Shown: positions 9,651 to 18,638 of the stretch, piece after piece
Layout: each line of letters starts with the position of its first letter
Position numbering within the stretch: the stretch's first letter is position 1
Assembly: GCA_018333785.1 (NCBI GenBank)
Contig: JAGXSU010000005.1
Location: forward strand, 1 to 38,126
Length of the DNA: 38,126 nucleotides
Direction: 5' to 3'
DNA from: Methylomicrobium sp.
GTDB lineage: Bacteria > Pseudomonadota > Gammaproteobacteria > Methylococcales > Methylomonadaceae
The notes under the pieces: generated by a model
What the model saw: the letters and a program-made list of their open reading frames with translations, nothing else
Told to the model about the DNA's origin: nothing
The model's database searches: none
Made by a program: the position numbers and the translations under genes

Positions 9651-9692
9651 ATTAAAAACTCTATCTCTGCGAGCTTAAAACGGGCCATTGGA

Positions 9693-11525
9693 TCAGTTCA
9701 GATCGGAATTTTGTTCGTAAGCGGGGTTGATTTTTTCTATTACCTGTTTTATTTCCGAGTCATCCAAAGCCAATTTGAGTTCGGGGCGAAACATTTGGGG
9801 GCTTTTGTGCAAAAACAAAGTCTCTGCAGCTTTTACAAGATTTGACTTAATACTGTACATGTAAGCGCTATCATTGATCAGAGACGAGCCGGTCTGCGGG
9901 GTTATTTTTTTCTCTCTGATCAGCTTTTCAATCTGACGGGTCACTTGTAGATCATCTTCTTCTATTTTTGATTTTAATGAGTCCAACGACAGCAAAGGCA
10001 ATTCATTTTGAGCTATTTTTTGTCTGAATTGCTCGATTTCCCGGATCATCAACGCAATCTGAAACGCTATTTTCTGATATTCATCTCGGGCTTCGGCTGA
10101 TTGTGAGCGCCCGTAACGTATCCAGTTTTTTTGCAAATGCTTGGTATCTTTGATGGCTTCGACAATATGACGGCCTGAATTCCTGAGCCAGTAAAGTTTG
10201 GACGATTGTTCCATTTCACGGCTGAATGTGGCTTGACTTATAAACTCAATGATTGCACTGAAGATACCTTTGATGCGTTTTTCGTAGCCCGCATCGATAT
10301 CGTAATAAGAACCGGTGCTGTCTTTTTGCAATGCATTCCAAAGCGATTCATTGTCAAGAAGGTCCCTCCGGTGTAATCCAAACGTTTTAAGCACAATATG
10401 AATGGCGTTTTCATAAAGATGAATGGTTTCCAGTCGGACCGATTCGACAAAAGTTTCGGGAAATCCAGCGGCGGAGTCTGTTAAATATTTGGGTTTAAAG
10501 ATATTGGATTTGGCCGGTTTTATGGCGTTCTCCAGCACTTTTACCAGGTTGTCAATAAATGGAAACAGTAAAATGATGCCAAACAGATTGAATAGGCTAT
10601 GAAAAATGGCCAGTTTAAGCGTGTAGTTATCAGCTGCGATGGTTAAAATTTGCGCTACCCAATCTACACAGGCTTCAAAGTATTTGATCAGAGCAAGTGC
10701 AAGTACACCGGTGATGATATTAAATAAAAAATGGGCTCCTGCAAGCCGTTTTCCTTCCACATTGGCGCCCAGCGATCCCAATATTGCTGTAATCGTTGTT
10801 CCAACATTGGATCCTATTGCCAAAGCCAAAGCATTTTCATACGTTATCTGGTGAGCGGCTAGTGCGGTGATAATCAAAACCATAGTCGCGTGACTGGACT
10901 GCATGATGATGGTGGCGGCAAAGCCCATCAGGGTATAAATCAGTAAGCCACGTATTCCCGGTATGGCGTATTCAACCAGATCCAGTGTCTCTTTGATGGC
11001 TTCAAAACTTTCTTTCATATAATGAATGCCAAGGAATAAAAATCCCAAGCCTGCCAGAATGTAACCCAGTCCTTTTAATTTTTTATGGCCTTGAAAAATA
11101 AATAGAATGCCGAAGACTAATAGCGGTAGGGCGTATTCAGATAGATTGACTTTAAGTCCAAAGCCTGCAATCAGCCAGGCTCCGGTAGACGTGCCCAGAT
11201 TTGCGCCGAAGATAATGCCTATACCGGCCGCGAGTTCAAGCAGTCCGGCGCTGATAAAAGAAATTGTGATGATCGAGACCAGAGAGCTGGATTGCATCAA
11301 CGATGTTGCAAGAATCCCAAACCACAGGCTACGCCAATTTGTTTGCGTTGTTATTCTTAGAATTCGTTCGAGTGTACCACCGGTAAAAGCGTTAAAGCCT
11401 TGTTCCAGGGCCAGCATGCCAAATAAAAAAATCGAAATGCCGGCTGCAATGCCAGTAAAGTCGTTGCTGAGCCAAAAGCCATAAAGTAGAGAGGGGACAC
11501 CGATGATGAGCAGAATGTTTTGCAT
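9693..11525 (-). CDS. Na+/phosphate symporter family protein with PhoU-like tail
   Basis: This 610-residue inner-membrane protein is of the NptA/YjbB type. Residues about 1-320 contain two inverted Na/Pi-cotransporter repeats, each marked by a QSS motif (TSLMQSSSLVS and TIIMQSSHATM), within many hydrophobic segments rich in Gly and Ala. Residues about 370-600 are helical and charged, as in the PhoU-like domain commonly fused to this family. The likely role is sodium-linked phosphate movement, import or export, under control of the soluble tail. The ATG at 11525 has no strong ribosome site but precedes the first membrane helix directly. A small coiled-coil gene follows on the same strand. Confidence 0.92.
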   Translation of the reverse strand: MQNILLIIGVPSLLYGFWLSNDFTGIAAGISIFLFGMLALEQGFNAFTGGTLERILRITTQTNWRSLWFGILATSLMQSSSLVSIITISFISAGLLELAAGIGIIFGANLGTSTGAWLIAGFGLKVNLSEYALPLLVFGILFIFQGHKKLKGLGYILAGLGFLFLGIHYMKESFEAIKETLDLVEYAIPGIRGLLIYTLMGFAATIIMQSSHATMVLIITALAAHQITYENALALAIGSNVGTTITAILGSLGANVEGKRLAGAHFLFNIITGVLALALIKYFEACVDWVAQILTIAADNYTLKLAIFHSLFNLFGIILLFPFIDNLVKVLENAIKPAKSNIFKPKYLTDSAAGFPETFVESVRLETIHLYENAIHIVLKTFGLHRRDLLDNESLWNALQKDSTGSYYDIDAGYEKRIKGIFSAIIEFISQATFSREMEQSSKLYWLRNSGRHIVEAIKDTKHLQKNWIRYGRSQSAEARDEYQKIAFQIALMIREIEQFRQKIAQNELPLLSLDSLKSKIEEDDLQVTRQIEKLIREKKITPQTGSSLINDSAYMYSIKSNLVKAAETLFLHKSPQMFRPELKLALDDSEIKQVIEKINPAYEQNSDLN

Positions 11526-11714
11526 TAGGTGTACAAGATAGCTAGGTTGTTGGTTTTAGGGGATTGGAGCAACGGATTAGCTCTAAGCCCGACTTAAAAA
11601 GATCAGGATTGAGTATGGTTCTCCTTAAGTTGCTTGTTGTCAGGCTTGCGCAGGATTAATGAATAAAGACTTTACTTGGTTGCAAAAATTATAAGCGATG
11701 TCAAGTGAACAGAT

Positions 11715-12533
11715 TTATAGGAGCGGGGGTTGTTTGGGCCCTTGACTCAGAACAATCAACGCATCATCAATGTGTAATTGACCGGGCCTATCATGAAGTG
11801 CATTTTGACCAAAAAAGACTTGTTTATTCCATTTTCGGGTTCGATTCAGTGTGCGTAGCGGTTCTTTACCTTGTTGCCCGGTAAGCGGATCAATCGTAGT
11901 GATGGAGCAGCGAGAACAAGGTTTGGGTAGTCGAAAGTCAATTGCGCCAATTTGAATGCTTCGCCAGGTATCTTCCGCATAAGGCTCACAATCAGTCACT
12001 ACAAGATTCGGCCTGAAGCGCGTCATTGAAAAGTTTTCGTTCATTTCCTGGTTCAAAGCCACCAGTGAAGCTTCGGAAATGATTAAAAAAGGAAAGCCGT
12101 CTGAAAAGTAGATTTTGTCTTGTGGCTTTGCGTAGTCCGGATCGACAGCACGAACTGCCTCTTCGGGTTGATAGACTAAACGGCAATCACTATCCAAAAA
12201 TCGGCTTAGCCAATCACTGGCTGTTTGTGAAGCGGGCTTTGCTAAACAAATGTCATTCCAGATTTGAACTTTTAAAGAAGTCGTAAGGCCCGATTCAAAA
12301 GGGACTGTGATGGGCGGCATCGAGTCTGCTGAAAGATGCAAACCTTCTTGGGACAGCGACGTGCTGATTAATGCCATTTTTGGAAATTTCCGTTGCGTAA
12401 TAAAACGGTTTTCCTTATCAACTATCATCCATCTTCTGTCGTGTAATAATCCTTTTTCGTTGACCGGCCATGAGTTAACACTAAAGCCCCCCAGGGACTT
12501 TACCGGATAGACATAAATTGACTTGAGATACAT
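11715..12533 (-). CDS. MOSC domain protein (YcbX-like)
   Basis: This 272-residue protein has the N-terminal MOSC beta-barrel domain (YVYPVKSLGGFSV...GLLHDRRWMIVD) and the MOSC sulfur-carrier domain. A CSRC motif (Cys206, Cys209) near RLPKPCSRCSITTID holds the conserved cysteine thought to bind molybdenum cofactor or sulfur. Family members such as E. coli YcbX act in reduction of N-hydroxylated compounds with molybdenum cofactor; there is no redox domain fused here. It begins 13 bases after the stop of the small upstream gene, so the PilZ gene, that small gene and this one may be co-transcribed. The exact substrate is unknown. Confidence 0.9.
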   Translation of the reverse strand: MYLKSIYVYPVKSLGGFSVNSWPVNEKGLLHDRRWMIVDKENRFITQRKFPKMALISTSLSQEGLHLSADSMPPITVPFESGLTTSLKVQIWNDICLAKPASQTASDWLSRFLDSDCRLVYQPEEAVRAVDPDYAKPQDKIYFSDGFPFLIISEASLVALNQEMNENFSMTRFRPNLVVTDCEPYAEDTWRSIQIGAIDFRLPKPCSRCSITTIDPLTGQQGKEPLRTLNRTRKWNKQVFFGQNALHDRPGQLHIDDALIVLSQGPKQPPLL

Positions 12534-12546
12534 AGACGTTGACTGG

Positions 12547-12879
12547 TTAACCGGTCAGGCTTCTTACCATATTGGAGGTGAAGTTGCTTTGAGCGGAAAA
12601 AGAGCGACCGGGGTCATTTTGCATGGCAATTTTAATGTCATTGAGTGTTGCCTGGGCTTCCTGGTTATCAGAAATTTGAGTTTTTGCCTGTTCGGTTTCG
12701 TTTTTTTGAAATTGCCGGGATAATTTCACAGCATCTTCAGACAGTTTGACTTTATTTTCTGATTCAGTCCGGATTGGTCTGCTTTCTTGTTCTAAAGCTG
12801 CTGGCGCTGATTGAAAGTTCGCTTTGGAGGTTGTCAATGGGGGGGCTGAGTGGGATGTATTGATAGCTGAGGTTTCCAT
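12547..12879 (-). CDS. Hypothetical small polar protein
   Basis: This 110-residue protein has no recognised domain. It is rich in Ser, Gln, Asn and Lys, has no signal peptide or membrane helix and is probably largely disordered. The stretch ENKVKLSEDAVKLSRQF faintly recalls the surface motif of flagellin-related and FlgM-like proteins, which is too weak to assign. AGGAAAAAG lies just before the ATG. It sits between a PilZ gene and a MOSC gene with short gaps, so it is likely expressed with them. Confidence 0.7.
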   Translation of the reverse strand: METSAINTSHSAPPLTTSKANFQSAPAALEQESRPIRTESENKVKLSEDAVKLSRQFQKNETEQAKTQISDNQEAQATLNDIKIAMQNDPGRSFSAQSNFTSNMVRSLTG

Positions 12880-12925
12880 GACTTTTTCCTGATTTGATCG
12901 TAAAAGGTGGCGAAATTAATTTTAT

Positions 12926-13321
12926 CTATCTGAATACTAGATCTACTTGAGTCTTAAGTAAATGATCAGCCAAATTATTTTCTTGTTTTTCGAACTGGAT
13001 TCCGTATTGAAATTCAGAATTGGTACAACAGTTTCTGATAAAAGCATTAATTTTAAACTCTATGCCGTCCTCGAATCTAAAAATAAGGCAGACTGGTTTT
13101 CCTATTTTTAGCCGTTTAGCCACTGAAATGTTTACGCCCCGACTGCTTATATCGAAAAGCTTAACTTCCATTGAGCTTTTCAAGCCTAGAAAATTACGGA
13201 TAGAGAGGGTCGTTTGAATGTCATTACGGACATAGCGCACTGATTTTCTTCGATTGGAATGAACCAGGTCGTCGTCAAAATGGATTGGATCATCAACATC
13301 TTTACTCGGGGTCGACGGCAT
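12926..13321 (-). CDS. PilZ domain protein, likely c-di-GMP receptor
   Basis: This 131-residue protein consists of a single PilZ domain. The two binding motifs are present: RxxxR at Arg25-Arg29 (RRKSVRY) and DxSxxG in FDISSRGVNI. It should bind cyclic di-GMP and pass the signal to a partner, as single-domain PilZ proteins do. The N-terminal 23 residues are acidic and probably flexible. It is the first gene of a leftward group with the small unknown protein and the MOSC protein. Which process it controls (motility, polysaccharide, other) is not shown by its neighbours. Confidence 0.9.
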   Translation of the reverse strand: MPSTPSKDVDDPIHFDDDLVHSNRRKSVRYVRNDIQTTLSIRNFLGLKSSMEVKLFDISSRGVNISVAKRLKIGKPVCLIFRFEDGIEFKINAFIRNCCTNSEFQYGIQFEKQENNLADHLLKTQVDLVFR

Positions 13322-13624
13322 GAGGGCATCCCTTAAATTTTTTTTGTTGTTAATTATCGTAGAATCAAAGAAATAGTGAAACGGTCAAAATAAAAAATAT
13401 TTCTCTTAAATCACAAAGCTTTATGGATAAGGGCTGATTTAACAGCAGTAGCGTAATATAATTGGCTTTTGTTGATTTAATGCATTGAAATATCAGCTTT
13501 GAAATTAAACACGAAAGCGGGTTTTATGTTTTGTTTAGCAGAAAAGTTAAGACGCCCCCTTTCCCGATGTCCTGCTTTGATCTGGTTAACTGCCTTTCGG
13601 GAAATAAACCTGTTTTTAGCCGAT

Positions 13625-13649
13625 TACGTTACAATGATCAAGTAACGTA
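13625..13649. promoter_or_regulatory. Candidate operator dyad TACGTTAC-N9-GTAACGTA
   Basis: A perfect 8-base inverted repeat with a 9-base spacer lies about 134 bases upstream of the binding-protein gene. This size and symmetry fit a dimeric regulator binding site. The spacer is too long and the arms too AT-rich for a terminator, and no T run follows. The regulator is unknown. Confidence 0.5.
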
Positions 13650-13674
13650 TTATCATTTGCCGATTATTTTTCAA

Positions 13675-13716
13675 GCATGCATAAGTTTATCTACATTTTT
13701 TTGCATGCCCAAGTTT
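13675..13716 (+). promoter_or_regulatory. Direct repeat pair GCATGCNNAAGTTT
   Basis: Two 14-base copies (13675-13688 and 13703-13716) are identical at 12 positions and start 28 bases apart, 67-108 bases before the operon's first ATG. Tandem sites at this spacing commonly bind activators upstream of or over the -35 region. No clear sigma-70 pair could be fixed beside them. Confidence 0.45.
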
Positions 13717-13782
13717 GATGGGTAAGCTTACAAAAATTCGCCTTAACCCCCCTTGTTTTTGACAGAAATCCAGGAATAAATC

Positions 13783-14946
13783 ATGGCTTACCCTTTTATT
13801 TTAAGAGTACTGTTTCTTTATTTTTTTTGGGTTGGTTTAGCCGCGGCAGCAAATGAAAAAGAGATCAAAATTGCCTATTTCAGCCAGGAACTTGCCCCGC
13901 CACAGTCACTTTCCAATCTTGACCCCTTCATAAAAGATAAAGGCTTTCCTGGCGCGCAACTCGGTATTGCCGATAACAATACAACCGGCCGATTCACAGG
14001 GCAAATCTATACCCTCGATAAGATAGCCGTACCCCTACAGGGAGACAGTTATCAGGTTTTTAAGGATAAGGTTCTCAATCAATACGCATTTGTCATTGCT
14101 GATTTGCCGGCTTCACAATTAGAAAAAATCAGTGAACTGGCTAAGCCTGATCAGATGCTCATATTTGATGCCAATACCTCGGATGATGCCTTAAGAACAA
14201 AATGCCTGCCTCAAGTGCTGTTTATTCTCCCCAGTCGCGCAATGAGGGCCGATGCGCTTGCGCAATACATGATGAAAAAACGTTGGTCAAAGTGGTTTCT
14301 GGTCGTCGGTCCTGCCAAAGAAGACGAACTTTATGCGGCTGCAATCAAACGTTCGGCTAAGCGTTTTGGAATCAAGATAACCGCTGAAAAAAAATGGGAA
14401 CATACCTTTGATGCCCGTAAAACCGAACAGTCTGACATACCAACATTTACCCAAGCCGGGGATTATGATGTTTTGATTGTTGCCGATGAGCAGTGCATAT
14501 TCGGCGAGTATCTGGATTATCGCACCTGGAGTCCCAGGCCGGTAATCGGTACACAGGGCCTTATTGCAACTGCCTGGCATAAAACACATGAGCAATGGGG
14601 TGCGATACAAATGCAAAACCGTTTCAAGGATAAAGTAGGCCGATGGATGGAAGAATCCGATTACGGTGCTTACATTGCCGTGAGAGCCATAGGTGAAGCG
14701 GCAACGCGGAGCCATTCTGTAAATTTGGCTGATATTAAAGCTTATATGCTGAGTGAAGACTTTGCCTTGCAGGGCTATAAAGGCAAGCCACTATCCTTTC
14801 GGGGTTGGGATGGCCAGATGCGACAGCCCGTTTTACTGGCTGCGCCCCGCTCACTGGTGACTGTTGCCCCCGTAGAAGGCTTTTTACATCCTAAAACAGA
14901 ATTGGATACCTTGGGCTTCGATCAACCTGAATCACTTTGTAAATGA
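13783..14946 (+). CDS. Periplasmic binding protein of PQQ-alcohol-dehydrogenase-linked ABC system
   Basis: This 387-residue protein has a signal peptide (residues 1-22/23, ending GLAAAA) and a type I periplasmic-binding fold (KIAYFSQ...YQVFKDKVLNQYAFVIADL). The family is the ABC substrate-binding protein found next to PQQ-dependent alcohol dehydrogenases. The gene set here has the same make-up as pedA1A2BC of Pseudomonas putida and resembles part of the lut cluster of Methylorubrum, both tied to lanthanide use. I infer that this protein may serve lanthanide or related metal uptake. AGGA lies 7 bases before the ATG, and the next gene begins 10 bases after the stop. No alcohol dehydrogenase or pqq gene is in the window, so the link is by family only. 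Confidence 0.85.
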   Translation: MAYPFILRVLFLYFFWVGLAAAANEKEIKIAYFSQELAPPQSLSNLDPFIKDKGFPGAQLGIADNNTTGRFTGQIYTLDKIAVPLQGDSYQVFKDKVLNQYAFVIADLPASQLEKISELAKPDQMLIFDANTSDDALRTKCLPQVLFILPSRAMRADALAQYMMKKRWSKWFLVVGPAKEDELYAAAIKRSAKRFGIKITAEKKWEHTFDARKTEQSDIPTFTQAGDYDVLIVADEQCIFGEYLDYRTWSPRPVIGTQGLIATAWHKTHEQWGAIQMQNRFKDKVGRWMEESDYGAYIAVRAIGEAATRSHSVNLADIKAYMLSEDFALQGYKGKPLSFRGWDGQMRQPVLLAAPRSLVTVAPVEGFLHPKTELDTLGFDQPESLCK

Positions 14947-14956
14947 GGTTACATTA

Positions 14957-15919
14957 ATGAATGCTTGGATGATAAGCGTGGGTTTTCTTCTCGCGTTAAG
15001 TGGGGCCGCTCATGCCGAGACGGTGTATGTCACTCTGGAAAAAGATAATGCAATTGCAGTCGTCGACCCCATTGCCGGGAGTCTTCTTAAAACCGTTTCA
15101 GTCGGTCAGCGGCCCAGAGGCATTGCCATCAGCAATGATTACAAATATTTATTTGTAGCAACCAGTGACGACAACACTATTAAAGTGATTGACGCAGAAA
15201 CTCTGCTTGAGATTGGTAAGCTTCCCTCCGGTGACGATCCGGAAACTTTTGCATTAACGCCCGATGGTAAAAGGCTTTTCGCTTCAAACGAAGACGACAA
15301 TACCGTCACTGTGATCGATATTGCGACAAAACAAGCCGTTCAACAAATACCGGTCGGCGTGGAACCTGAAGGAATTGCTGCAAGCCCAGATGGCCAATGG
15401 GTTGTCAGTGCGACCGAGGCAACGAACATGCTGCATTGGATAAACGCTAAAACATTGGCAATCAGTGATAATACGCTGGTCGATCCCCGACCCAGAGCCT
15501 TGAGTTTTACGTCAGACAGTCAGTTTTTATGGGTGACATCGGAAATGGCCGGAACAGTCACTGTGCTTGATGCCAAAACCCGGCAAATCGTAAAAAATAT
15601 TAAACTGTCCGTTCAAGGTGTTACAGACGACACTATCCAGCCCGTCGGTGTTGTTATCGATAAAGATCAACGCTGGGCTTACGTTGCCATGGGACCGGCC
15701 AACCGGGTTGCAGTGATCAATGCAAAAACCTTTGAAGTTGAAAAATACTTGCTGGTGGGGCAACGCGTATGGAATCTGGCGTTTTCACCGGATCAAAAAA
15801 GGCTTTATACAACGAATGGGCTTAGCAATGATGTTTCCATCATTGATCTGGACAATCATAAAGTGACTAAATCTATCGGTGTAGGGCGCTACCCTTGGGG
15901 AGTGGTGTCAAAGCCATGA
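14957..15919 (+). CDS. Secreted YVTN beta-propeller protein of the same ABC system
   Basis: This 320-residue protein has a signal peptide of about 20 residues (ending GAAHA) followed by about seven YVTN-type propeller blades, each with a phrase like NTIKVIDAETL or DGKRLFASNEDDNTVTVID. It belongs to the propeller family found with PQQ-linked ABC transporters. The propeller probably works in the periplasm with the binding protein, perhaps in ligand capture or as a scaffold. The ribosome site GAGGT overlaps the stop of the previous gene. Its own stop overlaps the ATG of the ATPase (ATGA), so translation is coupled. Confidence 0.88.
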   Translation: MNAWMISVGFLLALSGAAHAETVYVTLEKDNAIAVVDPIAGSLLKTVSVGQRPRGIAISNDYKYLFVATSDDNTIKVIDAETLLEIGKLPSGDDPETFALTPDGKRLFASNEDDNTVTVIDIATKQAVQQIPVGVEPEGIAASPDGQWVVSATEATNMLHWINAKTLAISDNTLVDPRPRALSFTSDSQFLWVTSEMAGTVTVLDAKTRQIVKNIKLSVQGVTDDTIQPVGVVIDKDQRWAYVAMGPANRVAVINAKTFEVEKYLLVGQRVWNLAFSPDQKRLYTTNGLSNDVSIIDLDNHKVTKSIGVGRYPWGVVSKP

Positions 15920-16653
15920 ATTCAGCCGCCTTAACGATTCAGAATTTAAGTTTCGCCTACGGAAATAAACTCGCGTTGGATCAAGTAAATATCACGGTGA
16001 ATTCAGGCGAATGTACCTTGCTGCTGGGTCCCAACGGCGCAGGGAAAAGCACGCTTTTTTCATTGATTACCCGCCTTTACGACAGTCATCACGGGCGTAT
16101 TTCGCTTGCCGGTTTTGATATTAAAAAACAGAGTACTCAGGCTTTAGCCCGTTTGGGTGTCGTCTTTCAGCAGACAACGCTGGATATGGATTTGTCGGTC
16201 ATCCAGAACCTGCGCTATCACTGCGCTTTACACGGGTTAAGCCGGAAAACTGCGGCATCACGGATTCAAGAGGAACTGGAACGTTTAAACATGTTTGAGC
16301 GCCGTTTTGAATCAGTTCGGCAATTGAATGGCGGTCACCGGCGGCGCGTTGAAATTGCAAGAGCTTTGCTGCATAAACCTTCTTTGCTGCTGCTGGATGA
16401 ACCCACCGTAGGTCTTGACATTCCCAGTCGTCAAGCGATTGTCGATTACGTGCATCAGTTGGCTGTCGATTCAAATATCGCAGTCTTGTGGGCCAGCCAC
16501 CTGACGGATGAAATTTACCCTCAGGATCGTTTAGTGATCTTGCATAAAGGCATCATTCGAGCTCAAGGCAGTGTTGAAGAAGTACTTCAAATAACATCGG
16601 CTGATACCGTCAACAAGGCTTTTTATGCGCTGACTCAAGGAGAAGCATCATGA
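15916..16653 (+). CDS. ABC transporter ATP-binding subunit
   Basis: This 245-residue ATPase has Walker A at 38-46 (GPNGAGKST), a Q-loop (VVFQQTT), the signature LNGGHRRRVEIARAL, Walker B (LLLLDEPTVGLD) and the switch His in WASHLTDE. The signature departs from the common LSGGQ. The frame extends upstream to a TTG at 15895, but the ATG at 15916 is chosen because it overlaps the propeller's stop by 4 bases and begins the domain properly. It powers the permease encoded next. With a separate binding protein it should be an importer, although the permease is of the ABC-2 type usually seen in exporters. Confidence 0.92.
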   Translation: MNSAALTIQNLSFAYGNKLALDQVNITVNSGECTLLLGPNGAGKSTLFSLITRLYDSHHGRISLAGFDIKKQSTQALARLGVVFQQTTLDMDLSVIQNLRYHCALHGLSRKTAASRIQEELERLNMFERRFESVRQLNGGHRRRVEIARALLHKPSLLLLDEPTVGLDIPSRQAIVDYVHQLAVDSNIAVLWASHLTDEIYPQDRLVILHKGIIRAQGSVEEVLQITSADTVNKAFYALTQGEAS

Positions 16654-17453
16654 GATTACTCCATTTCTGGAGAGCCATGTGGGGCATTATCTGGCGGGAG
16701 TTATGGCGTTTCCTCAAGCAGAAAGAACGGTTTGTGTCCGCTTTAGTGCGGCCCTTAATTTGGCTTTTTGTGTTTGCGGCGGGTTTTCGCTCTGCTTTGG
16801 GGATTGCGATATCACCGCCTTACGAAACGTATATTTTGTATGAAGTTTATATCACCCCGGGTTTAATCGGTATGATTCAATTATTTAACGGTATGCAGAG
16901 TTCGTTATCCATGGTGTATGACAGGGAAATGGGCAGCATGCGTATTCTTATGGTTTCCCCCTTGCCGCGCTGGTTTTTGTTAACCAGCAAATTGATAGCA
17001 GGAACCGCTGTTTCGGTCTTGCAAGTCTACGTTTTTCTTTTGATAGCCTGGTTTTATGAAATTGAAGCGCCCTTGGAGGGTTATCTTTGGGTGTTACCTG
17101 CTTTATTAATGGCGGGGATGATGCTGGGGGCTTTGGGCTTATTGCTTTCTTCATTTATCAGGCAATTGGAAAACTTTGCCGGGGTGATGAATTTCGTCAT
17201 TTTCCCTCTGTTTTTTCTATCTACAGCGCTTTATCCCCTTTGGAAACTCAAGGAATCTAGCGAATTGTTGCATACCTTGGCATACTACAATCCTTTTTCT
17301 CAAGCGGTTGAACTGATCCGTTTTGCGTTATATGGTCAATTCAATCTTGAGGCTTTCATTTACGTATCGGTTGCTTTTGTCATTTTTATGATTGCGGCAA
17401 TTTTTGGCTATAATCCATCAAAAGGCATGATGACCAGAAAAGGGGGAGCTTAA
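16650..17453 (+). CDS. ABC-2 type permease subunit
   Basis: This 267-residue inner-membrane protein has about six hydrophobic segments in the ABC-2 family layout (YDREMGSMRILMVSPLPRWFLLTSKL near the middle, NPFSQAVELIRFALYGQF near the end). It is preceded by AAGGAG, and its ATG overlaps the ATPase stop. Its own stop shares one base with the start of rfbB (TAATG). It pairs with the preceding ATPase. The family is that of the permease of PQQ-dependent alcohol dehydrogenase-linked ABC systems. Confidence 0.9.
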   Translation: MRLLHFWRAMWGIIWRELWRFLKQKERFVSALVRPLIWLFVFAAGFRSALGIAISPPYETYILYEVYITPGLIGMIQLFNGMQSSLSMVYDREMGSMRILMVSPLPRWFLLTSKLIAGTAVSVLQVYVFLLIAWFYEIEAPLEGYLWVLPALLMAGMMLGALGLLLSSFIRQLENFAGVMNFVIFPLFFLSTALYPLWKLKESSELLHTLAYYNPFSQAVELIRFALYGQFNLEAFIYVSVAFVIFMIAAIFGYNPSKGMMTRKGGA

Positions 17454-18532
17454 TGCAACAGTACAAAACTATCATCGTTACCGGTGGTGCAGGATTTATA
17501 GGAAGTAATTTCGTCCATCAGATGCTGAAGAGGGGTGACACTAAAGTCATTACGCTGGATGCCTTGACTTACGCAGGTAATTTGGAAACCCTTGCGGATG
17601 TCGATGATGATATCAACCATCGTTTTGTGCTGGGATCCATCGGCGATAAAAGCTTGGTCGATTATTTACTGTCCAGGTATCAACCGGATGCAATCATCAA
17701 TTTTGCAGCGGAGAGCCATGTCGATCGATCCATCGATGATCCGGGGTCATTCATACAAACCAATGTCGTGGGTACTTACGGGTTGCTCGAATCGGCGAAG
17801 AACTTCTGGCAACAGCTGGATGAAAACGCCCGTGAAAATTTTCGCTTTTTGCATGTTTCAACTGATGAAGTTTATGGTTCATTGGGCGAGGAGGGCAAGT
17901 TTACCGAAGAAACGCCCTATCAGCCCAATTCCCCTTATTCTGCTTCTAAAGCGGCTTCTGATCATCTGGTAAGAGCTTATCACCATACCTATGGCCTGCC
18001 GGTACTGACAACAAATTGCTCAAACAATTACGGGCCCTATCAATTTCCTGAAAAGCTCATTCCTTTGATGATTTTGAATGCCATGTCGGGCAAAGCTCTG
18101 CCTATCTATGGGCAAGGGCTCAACATTAGAGATTGGTTGTATGTTGAAGATCACTGCAAGGCAATTGAATCAGTGTTATGCAAAGGTCGGGTCGGTCAGG
18201 TTTACAATATTGGCGGCAATAATGAGAAAACAAATGTAGAAGTAGTCGATACGCTGTGTTCGCTTTTGGACGAACTTTTACCTCATTCCTCATTTACCCC
18301 TCATAAACAATTGGTCAAGTTTGTCGTCGATCGGCCGGGTCATGATCTGCGCTATGCGATAGATGCAGGGAAAATAAAAAATGAGCTGGGCTGGGAGCCA
18401 GAAGAGACGTTTGAAACCGGATTAAGAAAAACCGTCCAATGGTACATTGATCACCCCAAATGGTGGACAAATATTTTAGATGGCAGCTATCGTGGCGAGC
18501 GTTTGGGTTTACAAGGTAAACAGAACGGTTAG
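17453..18532 (+). CDS. rfbB: dTDP-glucose 4,6-dehydratase
   Basis: This 359-residue short-chain dehydrogenase/epimerase-fold enzyme turns dTDP-glucose into dTDP-4-keto-6-deoxyglucose in deoxysugar synthesis. The NAD-binding motif GGAGFIG begins at Gly11, the DEVYGSLGE segment carries the dehydratase acid/base pair, and Tyr162 and Lys166 form the YxxxK pair (SPYSASK). Length is normal. The gene overlaps the ABC permease by one base with GGGGGAG as ribosome site, so it is the last gene of that operon. The usual partners rfbA, rfbC and rfbD are absent nearby, which makes this placement odd. Confidence 0.94.
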   Translation: MQQYKTIIVTGGAGFIGSNFVHQMLKRGDTKVITLDALTYAGNLETLADVDDDINHRFVLGSIGDKSLVDYLLSRYQPDAIINFAAESHVDRSIDDPGSFIQTNVVGTYGLLESAKNFWQQLDENARENFRFLHVSTDEVYGSLGEEGKFTEETPYQPNSPYSASKAASDHLVRAYHHTYGLPVLTTNCSNNYGPYQFPEKLIPLMILNAMSGKALPIYGQGLNIRDWLYVEDHCKAIESVLCKGRVGQVYNIGGNNEKTNVEVVDTLCSLLDELLPHSSFTPHKQLVKFVVDRPGHDLRYAIDAGKIKNELGWEPEETFETGLRKTVQWYIDHPKWWTNILDGSYRGERLGLQGKQNG

Positions 18533-18638
18533 GGTTAAAGCTTTCTGCAGTCCGGCCTTCGCTTCGTCGGTTGTCAGGACAGACGAAGGGGATTGATCCA
18601 GCGCAGATTGGGCTGCATGCTTTTCGCAAACCAACCTG

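Larger units (their letters stand above)
13322..13782. other. Divergent leader with several symmetric elements
   Basis: This 461-base AT-rich gap lies between the PilZ gene (leftward) and the binding-protein/propeller/ABC operon (rightward). It holds the inverted repeat TTTCCCGA (13560-13567) / TCGGGAAA (13597-13604), the dyad at 13625-13649 and the direct repeats at 13675-13716, described separately. Short open frames in it are not convincing genes. Confidence 0.6.

Noticed and set aside
13531-13725. 64-codon frame in the leader of the ABC operon
   Set aside because: It crosses the inverted and direct repeats and lacks a ribosome site; a leader peptide role has no support.
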